A stretch of DNA of 50,994 bases, from assembly GCA_017480565.1 (NCBI GenBank), contig JAFVAL010000018.1, positions 1 to 50,994 on the forward strand. The letters run 5' to 3'. The stretch comes from Lachnospiraceae bacterium. GTDB taxonomy: Bacteria; Bacillota; Clostridia; Lachnospirales; Lachnospiraceae. Both the position numbers and the translations under genes were made by a program. The stretch's first letter is position 1. Each line of letters begins with the position of its first letter. Shown in pieces: positions 33,103 through 42,651 of this stretch. The notes beneath the pieces were generated by a model. That model saw nothing but the letters and a program-made list of their open reading frames with translations, was not told the origin of the DNA and ran no database searches.

Positions 33103-34633
33103 AATTCTTCCATAAAAACGGTTTCACTGGAAGCCCTGCACTGTTATACAGATTGACTTCACAGTATCCTTCCCACGCAAAGGCGACCTCGATCTCGGTG
33201 TCTTTTCGAATAGCGTTGCTTATAATCACCAGACAATCCCCTGTTGCAGATGCCTGAAAAGATTTCACTCTCTTTCCTTCTGCGGTAACGGAGATTGCGT
33301 CAAGCTTCTTTCCGCAGATTTTCAAGCCCTCTCCCGCATGAAGAAACCTCAAAACCAGTCTTCCGTCCTGAACTTCTCCACCGCAAACCTCCGGGGCTTC
33401 GCAGAGAATCTCTTCCCCGTACACCTTTCCGCGGGCAAGCAAGGCAAGGCGCTCCCCGACGGGGCGCTTTTTCTTCGGATGGATATCTTTGGGATCACCG
33501 ACATCCATAATCGAAACCATATAAGCACCCGGCACAGATTTGCTGACCTTCTCTTGCCTCTGACGTACGATGGGATATTTATTCCCTGTACTACCAAGCC
33601 ATTTCCCAAATGGAGCCAGCTGTACAAATAAAAATGGCAGTTCCTCCTTCCACGCATTTCGCCAACAGCGAATCATCGCAGAAAACAGCTTGTCATAGAC
33701 CTCTGCCTTCTGATCGTCAGACTCTCCTTGGTACCAGATGACGCCTCGCACAGCAACTCCGGCAATCTGGCAAAGCATGTTGTGATAGAGAACACCTGGC
33801 GCATTCTGGTTGTATGGTCCGACCGGCATTCCCCCAGATTTCACAATTTTCCCAAGGAGCGGAATGGCTTTTATGATCTCCCACAAGCTGACATTTCCGT
33901 ACATAACGCTACGCATTGCGCGCTTCATTTCTTCGCTGTCCAGAAATGTAAGCGCCTCTGCATGTTTCTTTTCATACTCCTCCCTGTCAAGATCCTTCGT
34001 CGCGGCACGATACTCATCGAGATACACATGAAGTGCAGGATCTTCTTCAAGATCACTCTCATTTGTCCACGCAGAAGCCGTTGTTCCGCCCCAGTTACAG
34101 CCAATGATCGCAATCGGCACATCATACGCAGTGCGCAGCACCTTCGCAAAATACAGGCCTACGGCAGAGAAGTACTCCGCTGTGTCTGGTGCAAATGTCA
34201 TCCATCGATCCCAGGCTTCGCAGTTATCCTTATTGGTCTGTGATTTTTCACCTTCAAATGTATATTCGCCCACATCATAAAAGCGCAGATGAGGGTCATT
34301 GGCGTTTCGAATCTGTTCTTCTCCTTCCGCATCATATCGCAGAAGAAACTCCATATTGCTTTGTCCACCTGCAACCCAGACTTCACCGATATCGACACCC
34401 GTCAGCTCTACGACATCTTCTGTCCCGGAGATCGTAAGAACTGCATCCGTCACCGCTTCCTGGGCAGGTAATTCGATTGAAAAACCCCCTGCAATCGGGA
34501 TCTTTTCCACAAGTATTGTGCCATTTAAAGAGACCGTCACCTCCTGCGGACAATCCGTACTTCCCCAAATTCGAATCGGTTTTTGCCGCTGCAGCGTCAT
34601 CCCATGATCAAATAATCTTGCAAGCTGTATCAT
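33101..34633 (-). CDS. Sialate O-acetylesterase-like SGNH hydrolase
   Basis: A 510-residue enzyme with the SGNH blocks: VWVAGGQSNM with Ser92, the glycine and asparagine blocks (IGCNWGGTTASAW near 177-189), WYQGESD at 300-306 and the Asp-His block with Asp383-Ile-His385. The N-terminal and C-terminal beta domains match the sialate 9-O-acetylesterase/acetylxylan esterase group. No signal peptide is seen, so it acts inside the cell on an imported acetylated sugar. The ATG overlaps the symporter stop by ATGA, so transporter and esterase are coupled. Confidence 0.85.
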   Translation of the reverse strand: MIQLARLFDHGMTLQRQKPIRIWGSTDCPQEVTVSLNGTILVEKIPIAGGFSIELPAQEAVTDAVLTISGTEDVVELTGVDIGEVWVAGGQSNMEFLLRYDAEGEEQIRNANDPHLRFYDVGEYTFEGEKSQTNKDNCEAWDRWMTFAPDTAEYFSAVGLYFAKVLRTAYDVPIAIIGCNWGGTTASAWTNESDLEEDPALHVYLDEYRAATKDLDREEYEKKHAEALTFLDSEEMKRAMRSVMYGNVSLWEIIKAIPLLGKIVKSGGMPVGPYNQNAPGVLYHNMLCQIAGVAVRGVIWYQGESDDQKAEVYDKLFSAMIRCWRNAWKEELPFLFVQLAPFGKWLGSTGNKYPIVRQRQEKVSKSVPGAYMVSIMDVGDPKDIHPKKKRPVGERLALLARGKVYGEEILCEAPEVCGGEVQDGRLVLRFLHAGEGLKICGKKLDAISVTAEGKRVKSFQASATGDCLVIISNAIRKDTEIEVAFAWEGYCEVNLYNSAGLPVKPFLWKN

Positions 34634-36165
34634 ATCTTTCCTTCCTCATTTTCTCCCTCGCGCATCTTTGCACGGCGCTGCTCCAGCTCTGCCGTCATCT
34701 TCTTGCGGAACTCCGGCGTGATGGGATAAGCAAATCGATAAACCGCCCAGGCACCAACTGCGACAACCAGTGGAACTAATGTCATTACGATGGTTAATCC
34801 ATTTACCATACCCGGCAGTTTTGTCAGATCTCCGGCATAGGCGCCTGTCGCAGAGTTCACGCTATAACCGACCATCATCAAAAAGATCCCGGGAATCAGT
34901 GCTGCCAGTGCGGCCTGCGTCTTGTTGACGACATTGTTCACCGCAGTTGTCATCGCCGTCATGTTCTTTCCGGTCGTATATTCCACATAATCTGCGCACT
35001 CGGTGTTTAAAAGCATGGAAGGAATAACCGCAATACTCATCGGAATGCTGGCCAAAAGATTCAGTCCGATAAAAACAAATGGACTAAGCTGTAGGAGTCC
35101 AAGCAGATAGCAGACAAACATGACACCGTAGATCAATCCGGCGATCAATTCACAGGCTCTTGCAGCGCGGTCGACGCTCCCAAAGATTTTCACGACAAAG
35201 CCCGCGACCAAGGGTGTCAGGAAATTAGGCACCAGGGACACGACGCCGTAGATCGCGTAGATCGACGCATAAGCAATCTCATCGACCACGCCGGTCTTCA
35301 TGTCCGCACAGTAGAACCACTTCAAAAAGTAAACCAGCACGGCGGAAGAGATGCCAAATGACATGTTCCCGATAAAGTAGGCAATGTTATGCACCCAAAG
35401 CGGCTTGTTGGTCTTTAGCATCTCCCAGATGTCTTTGACCGTCAGTCTGGTCTCTTCTTCGTCTTCTTTGGAAACATTTCCGAGATAAGGCTCCTTAATC
35501 AGCAGGGTGCCCATCACAGAAATGGTCCCGGTAATCGCTGCAGTCATAACACAAGTCAGTGAAAATGATTTCCCCATGTTGCCAATACCTGAGTTGACTG
35601 CGGTGGCGATCGGAATAAAGAAAACAGATGGAATGACCGAGATAATCACGCCCATACGGATCAGGGAAGTCATTTTAGTGCGAATCCGCGTATCTGTCGT
35701 GATCTTTTGCAGGATCGGTCCTGTACCGTTGAAGGCAAAGCCCATCTCATATAAAAGATAGCCAAACATCACCCAGATCGGCAGAAGGATCGCATTGCTC
35801 TTGATGGCATCCGGCAGTGTAAACATGATGATAATGCCGACCGCACACAGGATGGCACTGTAGAGCGTAAACAAACGATATTTGCCGAACTTTTTCTCCT
35901 TGGAGCGATCCATGATCCAGGCCTGAAGCGGGTCATCCACTGCATCTACGATACGAGTAACTAAGAGAATGACCGTTCCAAAGGCCGCGGCATATCCGAC
36001 CTTCCCAATCGCCGCATCGATGCCGGAATAGTCAGTTAAAAATTGCATAAACAAGGCAAATACCATGGTCGCAAAACCATGAACCCAGGAAACGGTAAAA
36101 AATCCTACCTGTCCACGAAGATTGTCAGGATACGGTTTAGGGGTACGCTTGCGTTTCATGCTCAT
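34630..36165 (-). CDS. GPH-family sugar:cation symporter
   Basis: A 511-residue twelve-helix transporter. The family marks are the Asp-rich first loop TRIVDAVDDPLQAWIMDRS and KFGKYR, and the later ECADYVEYTTGK. It should import an oligosaccharide or glycoside with Na+ or H+. Three in-frame ATGs exist (36195, 36165, 36159); AAGGAG lies four bases before 36165 and ten before 36159, so 36165 is given with some doubt. It is the first gene of a two-gene unit with the esterase and diverges from the AraC regulator at 36310. Confidence 0.87.
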   Translation of the reverse strand: MSMKRKRTPKPYPDNLRGQVGFFTVSWVHGFATMVFALFMQFLTDYSGIDAAIGKVGYAAAFGTVILLVTRIVDAVDDPLQAWIMDRSKEKKFGKYRLFTLYSAILCAVGIIIMFTLPDAIKSNAILLPIWVMFGYLLYEMGFAFNGTGPILQKITTDTRIRTKMTSLIRMGVIISVIPSVFFIPIATAVNSGIGNMGKSFSLTCVMTAAITGTISVMGTLLIKEPYLGNVSKEDEEETRLTVKDIWEMLKTNKPLWVHNIAYFIGNMSFGISSAVLVYFLKWFYCADMKTGVVDEIAYASIYAIYGVVSLVPNFLTPLVAGFVVKIFGSVDRAARACELIAGLIYGVMFVCYLLGLLQLSPFVFIGLNLLASIPMSIAVIPSMLLNTECADYVEYTTGKNMTAMTTAVNNVVNKTQAALAALIPGIFLMMVGYSVNSATGAYAGDLTKLPGMVNGLTIVMTLVPLVVAVGAWAVYRFAYPITPEFRKKMTAELEQRRAKMREGENEEGKI

Positions 36166-36309
36166 TGATCTCCTTCTTGTTGCTAATATTAACATATAAA
36201 AATACGAGCATGAAAAATACTAAAATTCTACGACTTTTATCAACATTCTATTGCATTTTCAAAATCGGGATGATACTCTGAAATTACGATCGAGAATGGT
36301 GATAAAGGT

Positions 36310-37098
36310 ATGAATTACACAGATATATTTACGGCTGTTGACCCTTCACAGTGGGCTAACGATGCGAAATTTGAAAAAGAGTTTACCGCCGTCCCTCACT
36401 CTGCATATGAATGGGAACGAGCATATATGAGTTTTGTCCGCGCAGGAGATGTCCAAGGCGCTCGCCAGTACATGGAACAATTGGCAGAAAGCGGTGTTGC
36501 TGTGCAGGTTGGAAACCTCTCATCCGACGATCTCATCCAGAACAAGTTCCTGGCTGTTTCAATGATGGCTGTCATCACCCGTGTGGCGATCAGAAACGGT
36601 GCTGATGAATTGACAGCTTATCAGATCAGTGATGCCTATTTGCAATATCTGGCAAAAGCAAAGAACGTCGATGAGTTCTCCGTTAAGCTTTTTCAGGCGG
36701 TAGAGGCCTTGATTCAGCTTGTCCACGATGCCAAGGAAGCCGCAGAGCATAACGCATACTATCTGCGCTGTCGGGAATATATCGGCAAGAATCTTGGACA
36801 GAAGATCACTGTAAGCGATCTTGCAGAGCTTTGTGGCCTGACACCGAACTATCTCTCTTACGTTTTTAAGAAAGCTTCCGGCAAGACAGTGACAGAATAC
36901 ATCCTTGACCAACGCATCCAACTGGCCAAGCAGCTGCTGCTCAGGGAGGAGCATACCAGTGCGGAGATCGCGTTCTTTCTCGGCTTTACCTCCCAGAGCT
37001 ATTTCATTTCCTGTTTTAAGAAGACAGAAGGAATGACCCCCCGCGCCTGGAAACTGCGCCAGACGAAGGGGGCAGGGGTAGAGTTATATCCTGAATGA
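36310..37098 (+). CDS. AraC-family regulator with helical sensor domain
   Basis: A 262-residue protein. The N-terminal 155 residues are all-helical without a cupin, unlike the other AraC proteins here (AITRVAIRNG and YLQYLAKAKNVDEF are typical of a YesN-type receiver-less family). The C-terminal AraC domain shows VSDLAELCGLTPNYLSYVFK and SAEIAFFLGFTSQSYFISCF with the ending MTPRAWK. AAAGG sits very close to the ATG, so the ribosome site is poor. It is divergent from the symporter/esterase operon and convergent with the second symporter; the first is the likely target. Confidence 0.83.
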   Translation: MNYTDIFTAVDPSQWANDAKFEKEFTAVPHSAYEWERAYMSFVRAGDVQGARQYMEQLAESGVAVQVGNLSSDDLIQNKFLAVSMMAVITRVAIRNGADELTAYQISDAYLQYLAKAKNVDEFSVKLFQAVEALIQLVHDAKEAAEHNAYYLRCREYIGKNLGQKITVSDLAELCGLTPNYLSYVFKKASGKTVTEYILDQRIQLAKQLLLREEHTSAEIAFFLGFTSQSYFISCFKKTEGMTPRAWKLRQTKGAGVELYPE

Positions 37099-37127
37099 AG
37101 CACGGATTCCAAGGAAAGGAGTGTCGT

Positions 37128-38636
37128 TTATTCGCCCGTACTCTGTGCATGGGCCTGTTTGATCTGTGCAATCTTCTCCTGGATCTCTACCATCTTTTCT
37201 TTTGTAAGCGGATAGTGCTTCATCGCAATGACGTTAAAGATATTGCCGATGATGAGAATTCCGTAGGTCAGGAAGATGCCGACAAGCCGCAGCGGGAGCG
37301 TCTCAGGCGTAGACACATCCGGCAGTTTCTCTGCAAATCCGATCGCGGCAAATAAGAGGCCCGCGAGCAAAGGTGCCAGAGAAGAAACCAGTTTGTCTAC
37401 CAGGCTAAATAACGTTCCGATCATGCCGGGTACATATTTGCCCGAACGATAGATCTCGTAGTCGGCGCAATCAGCAGTCATCGGGTAGACCGTATTGCCG
37501 GAGAGTGCGGTAAAGAAGGTTGTCAGGATTGTCAGCAGGAAAAGTACCGCGGTAAATAACGTAATTCCGCTAAATTCCTGCCCATAACCGTTTACATACC
37601 CCGGCAGGCTGAGCGTGCGAGGATCCCCAAAGATCCATAACAGGCACAGCAGGGAATTTAACACGATGCCGCCCCAGCTGCCGATGATCATCGCTTTCTT
37701 AAGACCAATCTTCGGCGTTAAGAATCCGAGGCCAATCACCGCAAAGATCATGCCTGCCACGTAGCTGTAAACCGTAAATCCACCGTTCAGTGCGTAGTTT
37801 CCGACCACAACACCATACATGACAATCGTCGCAGCGCTCGTCTTCGCAGCCTGCGCCAACTTATCCGTTGACGCCGAGATAATAAGCATCTGAATCGCCT
37901 TGTTATTCTTAATCACATCCAGATAATCCTTGATCTGGATCTTCTGCGGCTCACCGGTACCATAGTACTCTTTGCGGTCCTTCGGTGCGATCGAAATGGC
38001 CGCGATCAGGGTCAGGATACCAGAAAGAATCGCCACAAATACCCAGAGCTCATGGAAGAGTCCCGTCTCATACATCGTACCATATTTCGGAACGACGATG
38101 TTGGAGGAATAAACCATAAACACCAGGACAAAAAGGACGTTGAAAATGTTTAAAAACATGCCATAGCGAGGTCTCTGTTTCGGATCATTGGTCATGCAGG
38201 TCTGTGCAGATTTTGTGACCACACCCTGGAAGGTGTAGCCGATGTAATAAAGGAGCGCAATCACGATGAAGAACAGCAATCTAATCCCTTGCGGCAAAAG
38301 GTGCGTAACGTGAAAGAGGATATAACTCGTGGCGCATAAAATGAGATTTCCAAGCACCATAAACGGCCGGTTTTTTCCAAATTTCGTCTCAGTTTTATCG
38401 ATAATAAAGCCGATGATCGGGTCTGTGACACCGTCCCACACACGCATAATTGCCGTAAAACTGGACGCGACAATCGTAACGACGCCGACAAAACCGACCA
38501 GATAATAAGACACATAAGACATCAGATACAGATACAGAATCGTCGCGGTATCATTGAGTGCATACCCCGCAATTCTCCACAAAGGAGCACGGTGAATCCC
38601 GGTCACGGGATCAATACTGTAGTCAAACTTTTTCAT
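37128..38636 (-). CDS. GPH-family sugar:cation symporter of the GH42 module
   Basis: A 502-residue twelve-helix transporter with RVWDGVTDPIIGFIIDKT and KFGKNRPF in the first half and TADCADYEIYRSGK in the second, as in melibiose/xyloside symporters. The ATG at 38636, eight bases after AAGGAAGG, is preferred over the ATG at 38657, which has its AAAGG directly adjacent. It then starts 17 bases after the GH42 stop, forming a beta-galactosidase/symporter unit. It probably imports a beta-galactoside or related disaccharide. Confidence 0.87.
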   Translation of the reverse strand: MKKFDYSIDPVTGIHRAPLWRIAGYALNDTATILYLYLMSYVSYYLVGFVGVVTIVASSFTAIMRVWDGVTDPIIGFIIDKTETKFGKNRPFMVLGNLILCATSYILFHVTHLLPQGIRLLFFIVIALLYYIGYTFQGVVTKSAQTCMTNDPKQRPRYGMFLNIFNVLFVLVFMVYSSNIVVPKYGTMYETGLFHELWVFVAILSGILTLIAAISIAPKDRKEYYGTGEPQKIQIKDYLDVIKNNKAIQMLIISASTDKLAQAAKTSAATIVMYGVVVGNYALNGGFTVYSYVAGMIFAVIGLGFLTPKIGLKKAMIIGSWGGIVLNSLLCLLWIFGDPRTLSLPGYVNGYGQEFSGITLFTAVLFLLTILTTFFTALSGNTVYPMTADCADYEIYRSGKYVPGMIGTLFSLVDKLVSSLAPLLAGLLFAAIGFAEKLPDVSTPETLPLRLVGIFLTYGILIIGNIFNVIAMKHYPLTKEKMVEIQEKIAQIKQAHAQSTGE

Positions 38637-38653
38637 TGCATTACCCTTCCTTT

Positions 38654-40714
38654 TCATCCTTTAATGATTTTATAGACCGCCGTTTCGTTGGCGTCAAGCT
38701 CTACTTGAATGCCGGATATTTTCCCCAGATCGACCTGATGTAAAACCTCTGTTACATGTGCCTGCTCCGTAAGCGAAATCGTCGTATTGCCGGCTTTTCC
38801 ATAACAAAAAACAAATAAATAATCCGCTCTGCTCCCTTCCAGTTTCTGCATACAAATTCCAGGCTCACTGCATGAAATCGATCCTTTTAGAGGCTCGCAA
38901 ACCAGGCTTTCGATCCATGAAAACACATTCTTCTGGGGAGCTTTCTTGCACGCTGCCCACAAAAACGTGGAGATATATACGATCTTTCCTCGCCCGACAG
39001 GAGTTACGAGGATCGCTGGAGTTCCCTCTGGATACGTTGCAAGTGTGGATACATTTTCCCCGAAGATCCGGATCTGACGCCTGTCATGTCCGCCGCAGAT
39101 GGTCTCTCCCGAAGCAACCCTCATCTGCAGGTCTCCCTCTTCCATATCCATGAGCTCAAATTGCAGCGCATCTGATAGTCCTGCGCCGGGAATCTGCGGA
39201 TATAAAAGACCCGTTTCATTCACCTCGCCAAACTTCCCGTCTGCAACCACAACGCCGCCCTTTTTTGCGTATGCAAGCAACGCATTTGCCAGGCGCTTCT
39301 CCGTCACAACCTGATTGCTGACAAACAGAAGCGGGATCTCATCCGCTTTTCCGGCAACGATATCTTCTGGCGTTAAGAAAACGGACGGAACATTCTTCTC
39401 CCACAGCGTGCGGTAAAGCCCGCCCAGCGAGTCCAGATACACACTGTCCGGCGCACCGATCATGCCGCGAAAGCCGATGGTATAGGCCTTGATGAAGTCC
39501 TGATTGAGCCTGTCAAATAAGATAGCTGCCTTCGGCGCTTCCGGCTTGGTCGTAAGGAGTTCCGGCTCTCGCTTTAAGAACTCTCCGACCTCCCGCGCCA
39601 CAGCCAGACGCGGCGTCTCTCTCCCCTGCAGATCCACCAGCCCTCTGCCAAAGGTCTGCACTCCCTTGCGGAAAGGATTCCATTTCCAATAGATGATCCC
39701 ATTTGCACCGTGAGAAATCGCCTCCATGCACCACAATTTTAATTCCTCAGGTGAAACACTTCCTTCCGGATTAAACATCGTCGCGTGGTGCGTCTGCATT
39801 TCCGAGATCGCAAACCGCCCGTCCGATGCTGCACTGTGCGCGCCGGTCATCGTCTGATGCCGCAGATGCGGGGGCGTGAATCTCGAGAGAAATTTGGGAT
39901 AGAAGGAGATTCCGTACTGATCCACCGCCCGCGCGACCGTCCAGTCGTCCGTCGGCCGATCGTAATAATGGTCCATCGTCACGCTGGCATGAATGTTGTC
40001 CGCTAAGATCTGATGTTCTTGATCCACCGCCTCGATCGCTTCGCGCATATACCGCAAAATGATGCCGATATTGTCTTTATGAAACTCCTGATAATCCACA
40101 AATGCCATCACACTGGCCCACATCCACTGTGTAAAACGGACCTCTTCAAAGCTGCGATAAGCGCGGTCCCAGCTGTCGTTCAGCTGCCCGATGTCTTGAT
40201 ATTTGTCCTTTAACCATGCCTGAAAAAGTGCCAATGTGTGGGTATCAAAACTGGTAAATTGCGTCTCATTCCAGATGTCATAGCCCTTCAGCGCCGGGAA
40301 TTCCCGGTAGGCTGATGCGATCTCCCTGTACTGCTTTTGAATGAGTGCTTTGACCTCCGGATGATTAAAGTTCAGATAACCATACCCAAGGCTTCCCTCA
40401 TCGCGATTTCCCTTTCGATCAACGGGGAAATACTCCTCTTTGACCAGATCGTCCGGCGCATATTCAAGCGCTGTAATCTGCCCGGCAAGCTCCATCACGA
40501 TGTCGATGCCTGCCTCCTTGGCGTCCTCCAGGAGGTCGCGGCCTGTCTGGTAAGGATAATGGTCTCCCTCCGGCTCCCACCAGTACACCGCCGGCCACAC
40601 CACCACGGTGTTAAAATGTGCGGCAGCCATATCGAGAAGCATTCCCCGAAGCTCTTCTCTGGTGTGTTCTCTTTCGATCTTTAGCACCGCACCATAGGTA
40701 AATTTTTGTTGCAT
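38654..40714 (-). CDS. GH42 beta-galactosidase
   Basis: A 686-residue enzyme with a GH42 TIM barrel, a trimerisation domain (about 390-590) and a small C-terminal beta domain. The acid/base is Glu150 in YDIWNETQF and the nucleophile Glu304 in AISEMQTHHA. The metal-site cysteines of some GH42 members are absent. No signal peptide, so it acts on imported sugar; galactose released could feed GalT2. AAAGGACATGG-like bases precede the ATG. It is the first gene of the symporter unit and follows the AraC gene at 40829, which is read the same way but ends in its own terminator. Confidence 0.9.
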   Translation of the reverse strand: MQQKFTYGAVLKIEREHTREELRGMLLDMAAAHFNTVVVWPAVYWWEPEGDHYPYQTGRDLLEDAKEAGIDIVMELAGQITALEYAPDDLVKEEYFPVDRKGNRDEGSLGYGYLNFNHPEVKALIQKQYREIASAYREFPALKGYDIWNETQFTSFDTHTLALFQAWLKDKYQDIGQLNDSWDRAYRSFEEVRFTQWMWASVMAFVDYQEFHKDNIGIILRYMREAIEAVDQEHQILADNIHASVTMDHYYDRPTDDWTVARAVDQYGISFYPKFLSRFTPPHLRHQTMTGAHSAASDGRFAISEMQTHHATMFNPEGSVSPEELKLWCMEAISHGANGIIYWKWNPFRKGVQTFGRGLVDLQGRETPRLAVAREVGEFLKREPELLTTKPEAPKAAILFDRLNQDFIKAYTIGFRGMIGAPDSVYLDSLGGLYRTLWEKNVPSVFLTPEDIVAGKADEIPLLFVSNQVVTEKRLANALLAYAKKGGVVVADGKFGEVNETGLLYPQIPGAGLSDALQFELMDMEEGDLQMRVASGETICGGHDRRQIRIFGENVSTLATYPEGTPAILVTPVGRGKIVYISTFLWAACKKAPQKNVFSWIESLVCEPLKGSISCSEPGICMQKLEGSRADYLFVFCYGKAGNTTISLTEQAHVTEVLHQVDLGKISGIQVELDANETAVYKIIKG

Positions 40715-40740
40715 ATTCCATGTCCTTTCTCAAATGAAAA

Positions 40741-40813
40741 AAGCCCTTCCTGCAGTCAAGCACAACGATTTCTCTTTTGTAAGATCATTGTACTTGGCCA
40801 CAGGAAAGGCTTT
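40741..40813 (-). terminator. Long terminator hairpin after the dual-AraC gene
   Basis: On the minus strand GCCTTTCCTG pairs with CAGGAAGGGC, and inside it CAAGTACAATGAT pairs with ATCGTTGTGCTTG using two G-U pairs. Six T follow. The double-length stem is unusual for a simple terminator. Confidence 0.75.
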
Positions 40814-40828
40814 CTGTCAAATTCGCAC

Positions 40829-42040
40829 TTATTTGTCCGAAATTCCTGCATCGACCTGCATCTGACGCCGGTACTCCGTCGGTGTCAGATCCGTATGTTT
40901 TTTAAAGGTTCGGTAAAATGTTTCCTGCGAGGCAAATCCCGCCGCCTTCGAGACAGCTTCCATCGTCTGACTCTCCTGAAGCAGCTCTTTTTTGGCATGG
41001 TAGATGCGGATTTCCTCCAACAGTCTCGGAAAACTTGTCCCCTGCTCTTTGAGCACCTTCTTCAGATAACTTTCACTGTATTTAAACCGGCCTGCCATCT
41101 CCGCAAGGGTAATGTCCTCCGCATAATTCTGATGCAGCTCATAGATCATCCTGGAGTAAAGCTGTGTGTTGGAGAGGGCTTTTACATTCTCTCCCATTCC
41201 GCGCGTACGATACTTGGTTCGATACTCCGCCGGCGTGATCCCGCGCTCCTCCAAGAACGCATTGTAGAAGCCGTCTCTGGAGTGATATCCTGTCCACAGT
41301 CCGATACTCTCCACAGGATAATCCGTGGTTTCCAACAGCCCGCAGGCATTCCGAATCCGAATCTCCCTGAGCAGTTCTAAGAAAGTAAGCCCAAACTGTG
41401 CCTCCAAGATTCTTGCTACCTGTGACTCGCTATAGTGCACCATCTCTGCAACCTTTTGACACGTCAGATCCGGCTCGCGATACCGCAGATTGATTAACCG
41501 CAAAAGATCATATCCCGTATGCGCATTTGCCTCATCTTCTTCCTTCGCATACCGCAAAAAACAGATCACAATCTGTGTCATAAGGGCCGCAATTGCCTCT
41601 TCCCGCATCGCATGATATCGCTTTTGTTCCCCCATGATGCGCTTGAAAACAGTTTCCATAGCCTCTTGTTCCTCTGCGGGAATCTGCGCCACAGGGCAAT
41701 AATTATAGCTTTGTGCGAGCACCGAACTGACACTCTGCATCAGCCCATTATCATCCAAAACACACATCCGAAAACTGCATTTAGCAATTGCCAGCGGCTC
41801 TTTTGGGTCCGGAATAATCTCATGAATATGCCAAGGCATTTTCAGGCTCATACTACCCTTGGAAAGAGGATAAGCGATGCCGTTGATCACTTCATTTCCT
41901 TTGCCGCCCCGGATATAATGGATCTCGACAAAACTATGTCTATGCAGGGGAAATGGCCTCGTCATGGTCAGTTCATCCGCAAAAAACAAATCATCCAAGC
42001 CGAAATTCTGCGTATCGACAAACGCCGGTTTTTGTGCCAT
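40829..42040 (-). CDS. AraC-family regulator with two AraC DNA-binding domains
   Basis: A 403-residue protein. A cupin sensor (LHRHSFVEIHYIRGG at 32-46, MPWHIHEI at 68-75) is followed by two complete AraC domains: 178-276 (LTCQKVAEMVHYSESQVARI, ending ITPAEYRTKY) and 297-393 (ITLAEMAGRFKYSESYLKKV, ending LTPTEYRR). Each has two helix-turn-helix units, four in all. The copies are clearly related but diverged. Most AraC proteins have one domain and dimerise; here one chain could span two sites. It probably regulates the GH42/symporter unit immediately downstream. AGGAGG-like bases precede the ATG. Confidence 0.88.
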   Translation of the reverse strand: MAQKPAFVDTQNFGLDDLFFADELTMTRPFPLHRHSFVEIHYIRGGKGNEVINGIAYPLSKGSMSLKMPWHIHEIIPDPKEPLAIAKCSFRMCVLDDNGLMQSVSSVLAQSYNYCPVAQIPAEEQEAMETVFKRIMGEQKRYHAMREEAIAALMTQIVICFLRYAKEEDEANAHTGYDLLRLINLRYREPDLTCQKVAEMVHYSESQVARILEAQFGLTFLELLREIRIRNACGLLETTDYPVESIGLWTGYHSRDGFYNAFLEERGITPAEYRTKYRTRGMGENVKALSNTQLYSRMIYELHQNYAEDITLAEMAGRFKYSESYLKKVLKEQGTSFPRLLEEIRIYHAKKELLQESQTMEAVSKAAGFASQETFYRTFKKHTDLTPTEYRRQMQVDAGISDK

Positions 42041-42103
42041 CGCTGCCGCTCCTCCTTTCCTTAAATAGTGCCTTTTTCGCTCAGATTCGCGCTGGTTTTA
42101 GCA

Positions 42104-42613
42104 TCAAATCTTGCATTCCATCTGGATATCAAGCGGCTCTTTCTCCGCATATTTTTGAATCGGTGATGTACTGACCTCGCATCCCATCGCCCTGTAAAAA
42201 CGAATCGTCTCCTCCGCCGGGCAAGCGGAGATATATAACGCTTTTGCACCGCGCTCCCGGGCTTCCTCCTTCGCCTTTTCAAACAAAGCTCTTCCGATTC
42301 CCTGTCTTCTCATGTGCGCAGACACCGCGAAATACTCGACGATCATCCTTTCGTGATCGAGTTCCGGCACCAACATGATAAACCCGACAAGCATTTCTTC
42401 CTGAATCACGCCGTAGGTGATATATTTCCCGCTCCGAATATCTTCTGTCCGGGAACGCCTGCGCTCCTCCGGCCAGTCCTTGATAAACGGCCGATGAACG
42501 AGTTCTAAGGCTCCCTCTTTTAGGACATATGTGTTCTCCACGACCTGACGACGATCAAACGCGTCGAGGCCATTTTCACCAAAATGATGTCGATCAATTA
42601 TCTGTATATTCAT
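42104..42613 (-). CDS. GNAT-family N-acetyltransferase
   Basis: A 169-residue protein with the acetyl-CoA site MRRQGIGRALFEKAKEEA (the Q/RxxGxG/A motif), preceded by the strand MIVEYFAVSAHM and followed by ALYISACPAEETIRFYRAMG. The substrate could be a small amine, amino acid or protein N-terminus and cannot be read from sequence. It lies in a run of single minus-strand genes, 38 bases after the CCG protein gene, and may be co-transcribed with it. Confidence 0.85.
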   Translation of the reverse strand: MNIQIIDRHHFGENGLDAFDRRQVVENTYVLKEGALELVHRPFIKDWPEERRRSRTEDIRSGKYITYGVIQEEMLVGFIMLVPELDHERMIVEYFAVSAHMRRQGIGRALFEKAKEEARERGAKALYISACPAEETIRFYRAMGCEVSTSPIQKYAEKEPLDIQMECKI

Positions 42614-42651
42614 GTCTAATTCATTCAGAACTGATACGCAAAACTGCTTTC

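Noticed and set aside
36166-36195. Longer start of the first GPH symporter at 36195
   Set aside because: No ribosome site precedes that ATG, while AAGGAG lies just before 36165.
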